A stretch of 64,000 nt of DNA from Echinococcus granulosus (taxonomy: Eukaryota; Platyhelminthes; Cestoda; Cyclophyllidea; Taeniidae), in the NCBI RefSeq assembly GCF_000524195.1, contig NW_020170472.1, positions 250,108 through 314,107 on the forward strand, written 5' to 3'. The position numbers and the translations under genes were made by a program. Below the pieces are notes generated by a model. That model saw only the letters and a list, made by a program, of their open reading frames with translations, did no database searches and was not told where the DNA came from. Positions 33,392 through 46,424 of this stretch are shown here, in pieces. How positions within the stretch are numbered: the stretch's first letter is position 1; every line of letters starts with the position of its first letter.

Positions 33392-35530
33392 CTAAAGTAA
33401 AAGCATAAAAAGTTGTGCATTTGTTGCTTTACTGCTGCACACGTCGTAAAGGATTCTGTTCGCCATTCCTGAAAGCACTGGACAAAACGAATTAGGGCTT
33501 TGTTCTTCTGCTTCTTCGCAGCGGCAGCGAATTCCCCGTTGGCAGTGCCACTGCATGAAAGTAATCTGTTACCGTTGGTATTAAAAAGAACCTCGCCTAA
33601 AGGTCTTAGTGGCAACAATATAATAAAATAAACACAATTCCCTACCCCCAAAACCAAAAGCTCCACAGAATTCGGAGATTCTAGTTTGTATGGGAGAGAA
33701 CATGGTGAGTGAGTGTATATATGCCTTCATATAATTTTGAAAGACAGATGAAATAGTATCGCAAAAAATTGAAATAATTTGTGGCTTTAATCTGTCATAC
33801 AAAGCCATCACTTAAAATAGCATACAAAAAATTTTAATCGTGCCATGTTTAGCGCTTTGGAAAAAAATTAACTCTTATACTTTAAAGTAAGAGCTCAAAA
33901 TGTGAAATTTCTTTTGTGCTACATCATTCTATACGGTATAACAATTACATGATTTTGAAGTGAAAAATGTAGGCTGATTGAACTATAAGTAAGTCCCAAA
34001 ACTCTTGCTAAACGAATAATTCAGCTTTTTGAATATGATGTAGAGGAATCTAGTTACATTCATACAATGCTGCAAGCTTTTGTTTAACTCCCCTTTTGAT
34101 AATGAGCCACTTGCGGCTCCCCTGGCGTACCTCCCCTGGGATGTCTAACTAGCGGGTTATTCCGGTGTCTTCCTTCCTTGCTGTACCTTGACAATAAGTT
34201 AAAGAATCTTCACCGTTTAACCCTCTACATTCGGCCTTCATTCCATTGGAATATGTAGGGTGACCAAGTAATGACGTTTTTGTTAGTAATATTTAAGACA
34301 GCAAACAGAGGCTGAGGACATGCGCGCTTAGAACGTTCCTTCATCTCAGGGATTTCCAACAATTTTTTCATTCTGAGATTTGCATTAACTGAATGCTTAT
34401 CAACAAAAATGTGCATTTAAATAGACGTGAATTATAATATGTTCTATCCGAGTACCTCGTGTTATTTCATTGTCCCTGATGTCTCGGTGCGGCAAGAGAA
34501 CTTATTTTAAAGGATTCCTATCCTCCTTTCAAGTACTGAGTGATGAGTCAGCGTGACGAGAGAAGAGCATATGCTGCGGGTGGGAAATGTGTGACATCCC
34601 CTGACGGAGAAGGCCTGGAAATGATGTCTACCTTCGTAATCACCCCAGTCCCGTGTTTTGCAAGAAGGATGTTTATAACTGAGGCGAAACTGACCGTAAA
34701 CAATCTGGAAAAGTCCGTTGTGAAGTTGTCTACGGTACCCGTATGGCGATACCAATTAAGTTAGTACCCGATACCTCCACCTTTTCTAGCTCTAAAGAGA
34801 GGAAAACGTGACAAGAGGAAAGACACGAAGTCCTGCCTCCACAAAAGTGTTCAATACCGTCCTATACTTCTGGGTCCGTTTTCCACTGGCTAGCTGTGAA
34901 CACGCGTGATGGCCCGAATTAAAGCTGTCTTACATGACAAAGCTCCGTTTCCGGTGGAATTACCAAGAGGGATTAGTGGCCTTGCGGTCAAGTTACTCCT
35001 CCCTTTCGTGGGTGTTTGCCTTACAGCACCAACTACGTTGCAAGGACTGACGCAGGGGGGATGACTGTTGCTCCTGGTAACGGGTTGTTGTACCCCCCCC
35101 CCCCCGAGTGGCCTGGCCCCCAAGCCATGCCATTAGCTCCAAACCCTACTGTACGTCGGCAATACATATTCTGCCCAAGCATTATGTCCCCTTTTGTCTT
35201 AAGGGAAGTCTCGGGTCTCTGCACATGCATGCATGCTCCAAAAATTAGAAAAGGTCTTCCTCAGATCAAGTCATTGCGAACCGGATGGCAATCCCCAGAG
35301 GCATTCTTTACTCATATGCACTGGAATGCCACTTTTCGATTCACAGCCCCGCGCTTCAATTGGCTCCAACGACTGGCTAAAAGGTCGTCAAGGCTCGACC
35401 CTCTCCGGGTAAATAGCAACCGCCCCAGGAAGCAAAGATTGACCGTCAACAAAGCAAAAAAATATATATCCAGCAAGTAAGTTCCAGACCATACACACAC
35501 GAAGTGAAAAGGAGAAAAGTCACTACTCGA
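33392..35530. other. Intergenic region between C11orf54-like and CCDC43-like genes
   Basis: The missing first exon of the C11orf54-like gene should lie in the left part. A minus-strand frame at about 33720-33811 is open but has no donor in the right phase. The right part (34.8-35.5 kb) has open frames on both strands, one of 154 codons on plus at 35016-35480, with no recognised domain. A run of 13 C lies at 35093-35105. Confidence 0.4.
35093..35105. repeat. Poly-C run
   Basis: Thirteen consecutive C. It is a likely place for sequencing length error and disrupts any frame across it. Confidence 0.9.
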
Positions 35531-38500
35531 TTAGCGATGCCTCCGTTCCACCTTCTGTGTCCTCTGGTGTGCATCCACTTTATTCTTTGCATTTTTCTTC
35601 AGCTGATGCACCTGTTCCGCCTTCTCCTTCGACCTCGCTTCCGCGTATTCGCGGGCTGAAATGACCCTCGCCAACTTTTCTGCCTCTGCTGCACGTTCTC
35701 TATTACCGCCGCTTGAGAGTAGCACATCGTCTTTCGGCAAAAAAAAATTTGAAATGTCCAAAACCATCTGTTATCGAAGTTGCGAATTTAGATGACTATT
35801 GTCATTCAAATCGACTCGGTGAAAGCCTTTTTACTTACAAACCTTTCTTTCCTTGCCGCGACTTTCCCATCTTCGTCTCCACCTCATCCTCATCGTCACT
35901 GAAGAAGAATGCATCCATATCGTCAAGACGGTTACCACTCGGCCCGACAGCACCCAACCTTTCCCGCTGCCTTTCCATCATTCGCTGGTGCTTCTCCTCG
36001 GCCCTCGCACCAATATTCGCGAGGTGTTTTGAAGGTGGGGCTGACTTCTTCTTCATGGAGCTGGCTGCGCTGCCACCCAGTGGGGTGGGTGTGGCAGCGG
36101 AGGCACCAATGCTGCCAGCAGCTCGAGAATTAAGAAGGAGGTAACCGGGAGTGGAACTGGAATTAACATCACCCGGTGTAGGCATTCGTTTAAGATGTCG
36201 CGCGGACTTTAAATCTTCTGCGGCAGCAACCGCAGTATTGGAAGAACTGAATTTGCCCGGATTTAGAGTGGAGAGGGCATCCATTACACTGCCTGGTTTA
36301 ATTCCTTCCCTAAAGAAGCAAAAAGCGGAAGCGAGATGTCCATCCCAAGTTTAATGTCAAATTGGTGAAAGACTACGTGGAACCGTCTCAAGAGTTCAAT
36401 GACAAACTTACCTTGAACGCTTCAAGTAGTTGAGTGGGCGGGTGGATAGATGGATATAGCAGCAATGAGCAAATGAAATTATAAAGAAATGGGTTCTAGG
36501 ACGTGGGAGCATAAATGATTGGGCTTAAAACTTTCTTGTTGGATGAAATGATGAATGGGTAAGCCTAAGAATGAATGGAATCACGAAGGATGGGCTTGGA
36601 TCGCTTGGTTTAATGTCATGACGGAATGTGACCTAGGAATTAGTCGGTCAGACAGTAACAAAATCGCTCCAAATCCCGGAAAAATAAGGCCTGAATGACC
36701 TAGAGAAGTTCACACCTTTGTTTGTTAGTTGGAACAAATATCGGTCAGATGGATGCAGGATGGTGTTGGATGTGGATATTTGGATTGGACACATGAAGTG
36801 GGTACAGGACCAGGATGCATGGATGAAAGCAGCATGGGTGACAGGATTTGATGAATAAGTTGACAGAAACGGGATGAACAGATATATGAGTGATGCCCAC
36901 ATAGCTGAATCCGAGATAAGTGACTACGTGAAACGGGTGCTTCTAAATTCGTCAACCGTCAATCGGTTCGCAGAGAGATGAAAAAGTGGAGAGAGCAATG
37001 GGACCTCAAAAAGAGTGAAGGGATGGATGGGATGGTAGGCAATGAACGGACGAACGTAAGTAGGAACCAAAAGTCTGCTGCGCTTACTTTTTGGCGTATC
37101 CCTGAGTCTCCTCAATCTCCTCCAAATCGATCTCCTCTTCCCTCTCCGCTATCATCGCCGCCACTACGTCGGCTCCCGAGCCCGACTTTCCGCCTTTTGA
37201 CACTGTGTTTACAGTCGTCGCGGAAGGCGAGACTCCACCGTTGATGCCGGTCGTCGCCTGTTTAGCGAAGTACTCTGCGTCCGCCAACGCCACCGTCAGT
37301 GCCGCCTCAGCCTCCTCATCGCCCTGGTAACCACTCACGCCTGCTGCACGAAGCACCGCCGCTGTACAAGCATCCCGTTGTTTATGTCGCTGATGCTCCT
37401 GTTTCTGATGGGACTGTTTTTTCCCTCCTTGAGTCTTTAGAGCCGTAGATTGCGTGGAGGAATTTGTGGGAGAGAAAGGATTGGCGTAGGAGGATGCCAG
37501 AGTGGTGGTATTGGCAACAACAGTGGAGATGAGGATGGAGCGCATCTGTTCCTCCAAATGGTCGAAATGTTCTGAGACGGTGGTGTTGGTGGCAGCGTTG
37601 GAAGAGGATGAGTGAGCGGACGCGGTGGCTGTGTAAGAGCCGTCGAAAAGGGGAAAATCATTAGATAAAATAAACCGACAGAAATCGCTGGAGCCATTTT
37701 GTAAATTCCTATGTAAAAAAACGGATGAATTAACGGTCTCGCTACGAAAAGACGAATCGATGGATGAATGAATGGACTAATGACCAAGAGGATACGCAAA
37801 CGCATGTAATTCGAGGAAAAAATTCAGCACATCGCATTCGAGCCATATTGAGGGTAACAATGAATATGGACAAATGAATGGATAAACAAAGGCGTTAATG
37901 ACTGCAAGGATGATGAATTAATGGAGGGATGACAAATGAAAGAATTGGTAAATCAAAAAAGGGGGGGGGGAAATAAGTAAGTCGGAGAATGGGTAGAGAG
38001 AAAGCTTTGAGACCAGTGAATCCGACATCGGTCAACAAGTAATTACGCGATACATGGGTGAGTGCATAGTGCAACAAGTGCAAGACAATAAAGAGAGGTG
38101 AATGATGATTCGAACAGAAGTGCAGGAGAAGGGGCGAAAATGGGATTGAGTGAATGAAAGTTGCCAAAATAGGAAAAAAAGTGCATAGGAAACGGATCTA
38201 CGGGAGGAAACTCATACAACTCAAGCATTTATCAAACTATTAGCCAAAAGTAGGGATGATTGCATCGAGACATGATTGCAGACACGTAAGGAGGAGAGTG
38301 GTCAAACCGACAGGCCGAATAACCAATTTGCCAGTGGCCAGCCAACACATTATGATTAAGCACCCTAAACGAGCATGCGAATAGTTCGAGCGGGCAAGGC
38401 GCTGAACAAATCTTTCGACAATTTAAAAACGGCTATAACTAAGTGGTAGTTCGGCGAATACAAAGCTCTACACACAGAGAGGCATATTTACTGCAAAATG

Positions 38501-38977
38501 CACAAGCATCACCGCTACTTCTATCAGGCAGATAGGATGCTGCAACAGAGCTCATAGCAAGCCGCAAAAGGGCTGCTACGAACGTAGAAGTAAATGGCAT
38601 TCAAAATCGAACTTAGAGGCAAATAATTATGCCCTACTATAAACAGTCAATAACGTACCTTTGGAATCGTGAAAACGCGAAAATATCATTTCACTGCCTT
38701 CAATGGCTGACTTTGAAGGCTGAAATTGGGAAAATACAGTTGGATGAGTTTTTAAAAAGCATGGAGATGCATATGTCCAACAAATTCAACTGACCAGCAC
38801 GGACTCGAGAAAACTTCGAATACTGTCAATGATCTCCTGTTTATCCAATGTTTCGTCCTTTAAAAGACCTTCAATGTAATCACCATATACTTCAATATCG
38901 ATATCGTTGCTAAGATGGGTTAGATATTTTTCCAGCCAGTCGGAGAATGCTGTGTTTGACGAAGTGGTGGCAGCCAT
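35531..38977 (-). CDS. CCDC43: CCDC43-like protein, expanded
   Basis: Five exons join in phase: 38795-38977, 38659-38719, 37088-37628, 35843-36309 and 35531-35730. They give 483 residues, about twice human CCDC43 (224). Residues 1-61 match the family N-terminal domain (FSDWLEKYLTHL, VYGDYIEGLLKDE, ESVL). The C-terminus is the family's basic coiled coil (AEAEKLARVISAREYAEARS, then KEKAEQVHQLKKNAKNKVDA). The middle is expanded with Ser/Ala/Gly/Thr-rich low complexity, a His/Gln/Lys-rich patch, an acidic EEEIDLEEIEE segment and a DDMDAFFFSDDEDEVE segment. The family has no agreed biochemical role. The introns hold decayed GGAT repeats. The start ATG gives MAATTSSNTAFSDWL, as in the family. Orthology rests on the two ends; the middle is supported by phase only. 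Confidence 0.78.
36420..37080. repeat. GGAT-derived degenerate repeat in CCDC43 intron
   Basis: The intron between CCDC43 exons 3 and 4 is rich in ggatgg, gaatgg and gatgaat words. It is the complement of the ATCC tracts at 13.0 and 24.5 kb. The pattern has decayed beyond a clean period. Confidence 0.5.
37700..38170. repeat. GAATGGAT-rich degenerate repeat with poly-G run
   Basis: The intron between CCDC43 exons 2 and 3 continues the GGAT/GAAT word bias (gatggatgaatgaatgg at about 37756) and has a run of ten G at 37961-37970. Confidence 0.55.
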
Positions 38978-39732
38978 CTTTTGAGAGGATGAGGATATAC
39001 GATAGTTGAAGAAGCCACACTGTTATGAAAGTGTGGAGTTCCGAAAGAAACAAATAGGCAACAGAAATTACAAGCAAAAATTAAAGGGGCAAAAAAGTTG
39101 GCAGACGAGAACAAGGCTACAAAAATTGGCGCCCCACGCACCAAATGATGACTTGTACCTAGGGCTGATACATCGAAACGCGATCATCGGGAATAGGAAT
39201 AGTAAAACACTTTTGCAACAGTGATGAATTCCTAAAAAGCTCGATTCACTCCGTTTTTATTATCACAAAAGCAGGCCATTTATCTTTTAATTTATGGGAA
39301 TTTAAAGAGACGCATGTTCTGTCCTTAGACAATTTTTCAGAAATTGTTAAATGACGTTAGCAATAAAAAACGAATGATACTTTGACTGTATAAAATTCAG
39401 TTATAGTGACAGGAGTTTGGCTCTCGTTCAAGAAGTAAAATCAACTCATTGCGTAATAATTTAATGATCTGTTATTTTGAATATGTTTAGCATTACATGT
39501 AATGTAGCCTCTTAAATACGAGAAAATATTTAAAGCATTTTTCAGTCTGCATAAGATTTTGCAAGAACTATAGAGAATTTCCTTTTGCATTTTGTAATAG
39601 GGCACTATTACCCCATTTTTTCTATGATTGTATTAGCGTTTTCTTTGAATGCTTGACTTGGCTGCTTGCCATGTTTATCTGAACCAGAAATGCGTATTCG
39701 TTGTTTGTCGGCGGCTTTGGGCTGCTAGGCTA
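38978..39732. promoter_or_regulatory. Shared upstream region of a divergent gene pair
   Basis: The CCDC43-like gene starts at 38977 on minus, and the next gene starts at 39733 on plus, leaving about 755 bp between the two start codons. Both promoters must lie here unless distant 5' exons exist. The stretch is AT-rich with no coding signal. I see no specific core promoter element to point to. Confidence 0.4.
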
Positions 39733-40673
39733 ATGTCTGACGATAGTATTTTAAATAGGACGTTTGATATCGACAAGGTACTTTTTGTCCTCACACTTAC
39801 GAAATGTGCTCGATTTTTCCGTGTGATTGTGAAGCTAGTGACTTCTTCTCTCCTAGTCCAATATTGACGTTGAGAAAGAGGAAACATCTGGCAACTCGGG
39901 ATCACCGCATACGTCGGAGGGGCAAGTGTCTGTATCAACCTCCATAGTGGTAAGGACTCTGTTGGCAATAATTTGTTGTTAGCTTTTGCAAACAAAAGAG
40001 ATTTGGGTTTGCACTAGTTCTAGAATTACCGCATCAGGTCAGTAAGAGCGTAAGATCTGATGACGATAACGGTTTCGCCTCTGTAAATAAATTGCACCTT
40101 TTACTGAATTCCTTTTTTTTCCGCAAATAAAGGGTCATGTGGGGAAGCCTTCGAATGTGGGCCGAGCGCTCGCTCCTACGCTTCCGGTCTCACCCTCTTT
40201 ATCGAAGAATACGGCTAGGGTCAGACCAAAAGCTCCTTGGACTGATCGCCCAGTAGCTCGGAAGCGTTTCGAAGGCAATGCCTTGTTCGGTCAAGGTCTC
40301 AAGCGAACATTCCCACCTCCGTTCCCAGTAACATCATCTCTGTCGCGGGAATTGCGGTTGATGGTGCGGGGGAGTGATTTGGAAACTGAGAAGGAAGAGG
40401 TTATGACCCCTTCTAGCTCTGTGAATAACAGTGCTACGACTAGTGCTTATTTTATATCTGTAAGTGATGTGCGCTTCGTAAATTCTTCCATGCCTTTTCA
40501 TCGAAAGTGCATTTGAAGGTAACTATTTGTCATGTGGATTTTAGACGCCTTGGAGAGAATACCTTAGAAGGGAAGGATTGAGAGGCTGTCTAAACCTCCA
40601 AGCTGAACGTCTTAAACAACGGCGCAACCTTCAACAAAAACAGGCGAGTTGTAGTGGTCGATCGTCTTTGTAG
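39733..40673 (+). CDS. Unrecognised protein, four exons, 197 residues
   Basis: Exons 39733-39777, 39857-39949, 40133-40459 and 40545-40673 join in phase 0 throughout, from ATG to TAG. The introns are 79, 183 and 85 bp, with GT..AG ends and pyrimidine-rich acceptors in exons 2-4. The N-terminus (MSDDSILNRTFDID) and second exon are acidic and Ser-rich. The third is basic and Pro-rich (RVRPKAPWTDRPVARKRFEG). The last carries TPWREYLRREGLRG and then a Gln/Arg-rich helix. There is no signal peptide or membrane segment. The PWREYL-x-x-EGL motif suggests a conserved short linear or helical motif, but I cannot name the family. A decayed copy of the end of exon 3, intron 3 and exon 4 sits near 51820-52085. 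Confidence 0.6.
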
Positions 40674-43600
40674 CACCGATTAACGAGACATTGTGTATGA
40701 AATTTTATAAAGTGTAAAAACCTTGTGTTGAACTGGTGATCTCATTTGTGCCGCTTTTGCAATGCTGTTGTCTTTAGAGCCTCGAGTATTGGTATTTACC
40801 TGTGCGGCAGTACTTACATGGTTTGTAAAGTTCTGGTTTGAGGTGCTAATTTTCCAATATTATGTAGATTTTTCATTTTTACATCAATGAAGCACCTGGA
40901 TGGGTATCACCCGTGTCCCTAGGGTGGGTGGTAAAGACTCTGGTCCTAGAAGAATGGTTGGCCATTGTTACAAATCACATATTTATTAGTTGAACAATCA
41001 TAAACACGCTACTAGTAGCATCAACTTTTCAACCCTGGTCGAAAATTGCACCGCAATTTTTAATCACCTTACCTTTGTGCAAGTCATTGGCACTGGTCTC
41101 CCATTCGCGCCACAGGCAAGTGGCATCAGAGTATTGGGCTACGTGTAGCGCTACAAAGTTGGCAACTTACCTTCTTTCAGGTGACTTGTGCAACCAGCAC
41201 TCAATGGACATGTCTCTACACTGCAGTGCTTACGTGTACTTATCGGTATTTTGACGACTCAATTATCCACTGATAGGTGAGCACTTTCCTGCATCCCATC
41301 TCTGCGTTACGGTTACGCAATGTCATTTTAGCTGTATCAGTGAAATGGTGCACGTGGATCGGTGTGACTGGACATATCTGTGGCGCCTGCACCGAAGTAA
41401 TGGGATGAAGAGAAGACCAACACCACCTGATCGAACCTTTGCGAGGGCCACAAGAGTGGCGGATCAGTACGTTGATCTCACCTCCCTCGCAGACAAGCGT
41501 CATAGGTGTGGGGTTTGAGAAGTGTCCTCATGTCGCGGCTATTAAGCGACACAATGATTTATGATATTGGATGATGAGATTAAGCCCTACACACTAAATA
41601 ACTTCCTTGACCTGCTGTTGCTCACGCCTAATCTTCGCGATTGCATTGTTGTTGGATTGTGGAAGTGACAGGCACACTGCAAGTCACTAAGTCCCGCCAA
41701 ATGTCATTGAGTCTGACCTGACGTAACAGAGACGAAGGCATCGCATTCACTCTTGCCCTAAATCTAACCTCTCAGTTTACCAGTTCTCGACTTCATTCTG
41801 CCTGAGAGGTTCATGGTCGGCCTGCATCGTCGCACTAGCAAGTGCTGGCGTCGTCTGCAAGCTAGGGAAGCATGTCTGTTGCATTTTTCAAGAGGTCTCC
41901 GTTTTCGTGGCTACTTGTCCACATTCTGATCGCTCTGGGCAATTACACTCTCGGCCAGCTCCACCGCTAGGTGCATATCACCTATAAGTAAAATCTAAAT
42001 GTGCCACTTATCGCTGCCAAGGCAGAATTCAAGCCCCTGGTGGACTTTGACCAGTGAAAATTTGTCAAATGACACTACCGCAGCGGAGGATGGCGATACG
42101 TCATGAAGAGAAACCAAAATCCTAACCGGCCGGTACCTCCTCTACTCCAGTTTACATCCATCATGTCAGCAGCGCTAATTTTATGCTTGAATCCCTCCTT
42201 CTTCCGCCTTTATTGGCGAAACCGTTGCGGTATCCTCATTACTAGCCGAACCACTGGAGGTAACTTCTTGTTCCGATTTGTGTCCACGGCTACTTAGTTG
42301 TGTTCAGTAGTATAGGGCAGCGAAAAAAACAATAGGTGGTAACTGGGTGACGGATGAATATTCTTCCAATTCGGCTGGAATACGGGAAAGAAGCATTTGT
42401 CATGCCACACTACTTGCTCCATTTAAGCGTGGCGAGTAAATGCTACTAATGAAGCAGATTGTGATGAGTGGAAAGACGTGACAATCATGAGATGTCTTCT
42501 TTTGCGAGAGTAAACTTAATCATATCACATCATTCCCAAATGATTTGTCTGCCCATCAATTAACAAATCGTGGAGGTGATTTGACGATGAGTTCACATAC
42601 CCGCGCTGATGGTTCGTCAGGGCAAATAAAATGCCTTCATTTTCCTCAATACGAGGTGATTAAGAGTGCCAAGTTTTTGTTTGTTTGAACGGACATTCGT
42701 CCGTCCGTCCGTTCATCTCCTCATACGAAGAGAAGCTGATTGGTTGCACATGCATCTGAGGTAAAGTCAGAATCGCTTGCGGCAGTTGGCGTGGCACTGT
42801 GGATGGTGTAGCGTCGATTCCACCGCTGCTTTACCCTCTCCACTCCATTCACTTATGCGTGTGTGCGCCTTGATTTGGCAACACACAACGCTCTTTCACT
42901 TCATTACACGAGCATTCAGTCAGACTTCGCACCTGTTGGGGCTTTGCTCGGTCACCTTCATTCTGTCGTGTGCACATTCCTCCATGGGGGCCACACGTAA
43001 TTCCGCCTCCTTCATCATACGCCGATTTGATTCGATCGGCTGCTTCTCGTCACCTTCCACGTTGGGGTGGGTTTTTGCGAGGCAAACATCTCATATCGAC
43101 ACCATCACATGAACGTGCAAGCCAAAGTACAAGTGACTGAAGTATAGCAGGTCTACTGCATCACCGGTAGCCTTGCATATTCGCTGATGTCTGCACTGAG
43201 CTGCCACTGTTGCAGAATGAGCATAGGGGAGTGTCAACGTCAAATGAGCTGAACCTACCCGCTTCCATTTCTGGCAAAATATTGGAGAAGCCGCAGATGA
43301 CAGCGGATACGATGGTGCATTCTCAGGTCGATGGACAGTGTGAATGTGTGTCGCGTTCAAAATTGAGCAATCAAGAGGGTCCCTTTCTACTTGGACAAAA
43401 GACCGCATCGTAAGACTTGACAGCAGGGGCTGTGAAATGCAAAGTAGCACATGCTTCAAGACCAAGACTCGAGGTACGGTAAAACAAGTTGGAGCGAGGT
43501 CCTGTCCTTTCAAAGCAAGCGTAATCCAGTACGATCAGTCGAACGATGAAGTGCTAAAAGGAGGCAAATTGAAGTGTTTCTTCATTCTCCCCACTCACCG

Positions 43601-45580
43601 GTCCAGATTCTTTAGCATCGTGGCCCTTGGCGTTACTTTAATTCCATCAATCAAACACTCGCTGTTGAGACAAAAAGGAATTGGTCGGGATCTGTTAGAT
43701 CCTGTGATTTCTTCATTGGTATAAAGGTGACGTCTGCCAAACCTCATACTCCCTTAAGAATTCTGCAAAATACTGCAGAAGAAGTGATAAATTCAGCACT
43801 TTCTTACAACAGTGCTTATGCATACTCTTGGATGGTTTTTAAGAATTCCAACAGGATCACTCGTTTGTAATGAATTCCCTTCGGGACTCAATTGCGGGTT
43901 TCACTGTCTCCAGTTCCCAGCGCTCTCCACATTTCTTCTCCTCCAGTTCCCAATTTCTCAGGACTGTTATGAAGACTACCTTTTACCCCTACGGAGGCCT
44001 TCAAAGAATGTAAGTTTAGCCGATTTCGTGCCTTGTAAGTTGTGCTATCACACCACATTGAGGATGTCATTGCTTAGCCCAGTGGCCAGTGGAATGGCTA
44101 TCGAGTGGTTTAATATTTGCATACTTTTTTATAGAAGAATGACTTCAGCTCATTTGAATAAAAATTTAAAAGTTTTTTTAAATGAGTTCCAAAATTTGCC
44201 CATGTCCTACGCAGCCCGGCGATGCTCATAGTTTAGAAAGTTTCTCCCACACGTACTTGTTTGCGTGAACCTTGGGGCTGAGTCGGTGTCTTCATTCATC
44301 GGCGACCCATGAATCACGACGAGGAGGCTAAAAACCTAATCCGTCCCAGCACTGCGTGTTGCTGTCATGGTAGAGTGTTAAAACTTGAGGCGATTTGAAT
44401 GGCACCAACGCCTAGATTATGTCCTAATGCAAATCTGGTGCGCTTTTTAAAGGTCCGCCTGCAGATGGCCACCGCGATTTTGCGATATAGACGGAACATA
44501 GTAGAGAGCAGGTAATGAAAGAGGTGTCATAGTCCGTTTCACCGTATGACGATCTATTTCGCTTTATTATGGGGCAAAATTCCTCGTTTTAAGTGGTGAT
44601 GATCCGCACCGAGAGGGCATTGCGTCTCCCCTCTTCTCAACTTTATGATATGACTGACTGGCGTACAGGCAGACAGATTGTGAGCAGAACCCAAACCTGT
44701 TGAGGCTGCTTCGCGGAGAGCAGTTGTTTCTAGCTGCTGTAGGGAATGCTTTGGGATATGATGAATTAATCGAGCGAGGGTAAGGTGAAATAATGGCAAA
44801 GTTTATGTATTTATTATTCTTCTTTTATTCAGAAAAACTTGAAAAAGACTAAGCACGATCAAACACAGGAGAGTCAAAGCGGCAGAGAGCATGGAGTTTT
44901 TCTACTTTCACCACTTGAAGACGAAGGTTCCGTGTTGACAGAGGCAGGAAGAAGCAGAAAAAAAAATATAACGATGTCGTAAATTATCTTATGCCCGCAG
45001 GAGGAGGAGGAGGAGGAACTGTTTGCTGTCGCAATCATGGTAGAAGAGGAGACCCTTCCAGCTACATCGACGCAATAAATGGACCCTTCTCCCAGCGCTA
45101 ATCAGTCAATCTTCCGCAACGGAGTCGGTGTTCAAACTGCATCCAACTGACGTCGTTGGCTTTAGGTCTGCTGGAAGACTGAGAGGGTGACGCGATGGTT
45201 CAGTAGTGGTGGCCATGAAGATGGGTGCACCGAATTCCTTATCGCACGAGTAGATCTACTGTTCTCTCTTCTGTGTGGTAGATGGATAAACAGCTGGCTA
45301 AAAGGAAGTCCTGACTGGCCAAGAAGAAGGAATGGGTCTGACGTTGGCGAAATGACTGGTAAGCCGTTGATGGTATAAAACGCCCAAGATTTCCATTCTT
45401 TTGCAATCTGATGGAAGTTGAATAAAGCAATGACGTCACTTTTATGGTAATGACGGAATCCACTCTGTTAATAGCTAAGCATTCAATCCCCGTCAGTGAT
45501 GTCTTAGTTGTTTTTTCAGTCGTTCCAACTAGTGAGCTGCTGTGCCTCAGTTATTGAATGCCAAAACACTAGAATGAATC
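40674..45580. other. Long intergenic stretch without a supported gene
   Basis: About 4.9 kb with moderate GC and only short open frames. It contains a CGTC run at 42698-42712 and a GAG run near 45000-45020. I find no exon chain, RNA gene or mobile-element signature. Possible untranslated exons or regulatory DNA of the flanking genes cannot be excluded. Confidence 0.4.
42698..42712. repeat. CGTC tetranucleotide run
   Basis: A short run of cgtccgtccgtccg. Confidence 0.7.
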
Positions 45581-45589
45581 ACAAAGATC

Positions 45590-46140
45590 ATTCTTTTGCA
45601 AGCGGTTATTTCTACGTTTGTGGCCAAGGTTACAGATAATAACTATCGTGGAGTGGCCAAGGCAACACTGATGTCGCCTCCCCCCTCCCGGTTTCCAATG
45701 CTGCTTGCAAGCCTACAGTCGAAGCTGCCTATCTGGTCTCAGCAACTTGTCAAAACGCCGTTGGTGTCTTTTTGATCCAGGCAATGCCAAAAAGGCGAAG
45801 CAAAGGTCAAATTCAGATTAGGAGGTGGGGAGTTACTCAGGTCAATGTGGAACTTGTGAGCCTCGAAAAGAGTACAAAGGACAAGTAATTACCTTCATCT
45901 CCCAACTCCCTGACAGACATTGCATTTATGGAGAAAAAAAATCTCCCCGATTAAAACACACCGAGTTTTTGACGAATCAATGTTTGCCTGCCCATGCGAG
46001 TACATCGAACTTCACGGGAAGAGAAGACAAGGCAAGGTGGAACCCTTAGATTCTGTCTGTGGATTCGCAGACCAACACTTTGATGTGTGTGTGTGTGTGT
46101 TTTCACACAGAGTTGGATCTTTATCCAAACACAGAATTAG
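45590..46140. repeat. Segment duplicated at 52125-52690
   Basis: Ordered matches to 52125-52690 include ccaaaaaggcgaa, gtcaaattcaga, ttaggaggt, tgtttgcctgcccatgcgag and tcacacagagtt. The copies differ at many positions and by indels. No coding signal follows the homology. Confidence 0.7.
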
Positions 46141-46424
46141 TGGCATTTCGTGCAGCATCGTGAAAAATTTGTAATCAAAGCATAAATTGACACGTTGACA
46201 GCCCCTACGTTATTAATCAGACGGCGGAATGAGTAAGCACGTTTTTGCCACATTTGCGTGCATATGCCGTGACCTTGTGACCGCCAGTCGAATTGTCACG
46301 TCAGCGCCGTATTTTTGTTTTACTTTTCATCTGCTTGCATCCAATTGGCTGCTTGACATTTATGCATAAATGGGCACTCTCATGCAAGGTCTTCAGTTTT
46401 TTTTTCAACTTTGTTTTGTTCAGT

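Noticed and set aside
35016..35480. Plus-strand 154-codon open frame
   Set aside because: It spans a 13-C run, lacks a domain and splice partners, and has competing open frames on the minus strand.
42777..43513. Opposed open frames of 111-140 codons at 42.8-43.5 kb
   Set aside because: Both strands are open over similar stretches, composition is Cys/His/Ser-rich like random translation, and no intron-exon structure or domain is visible.
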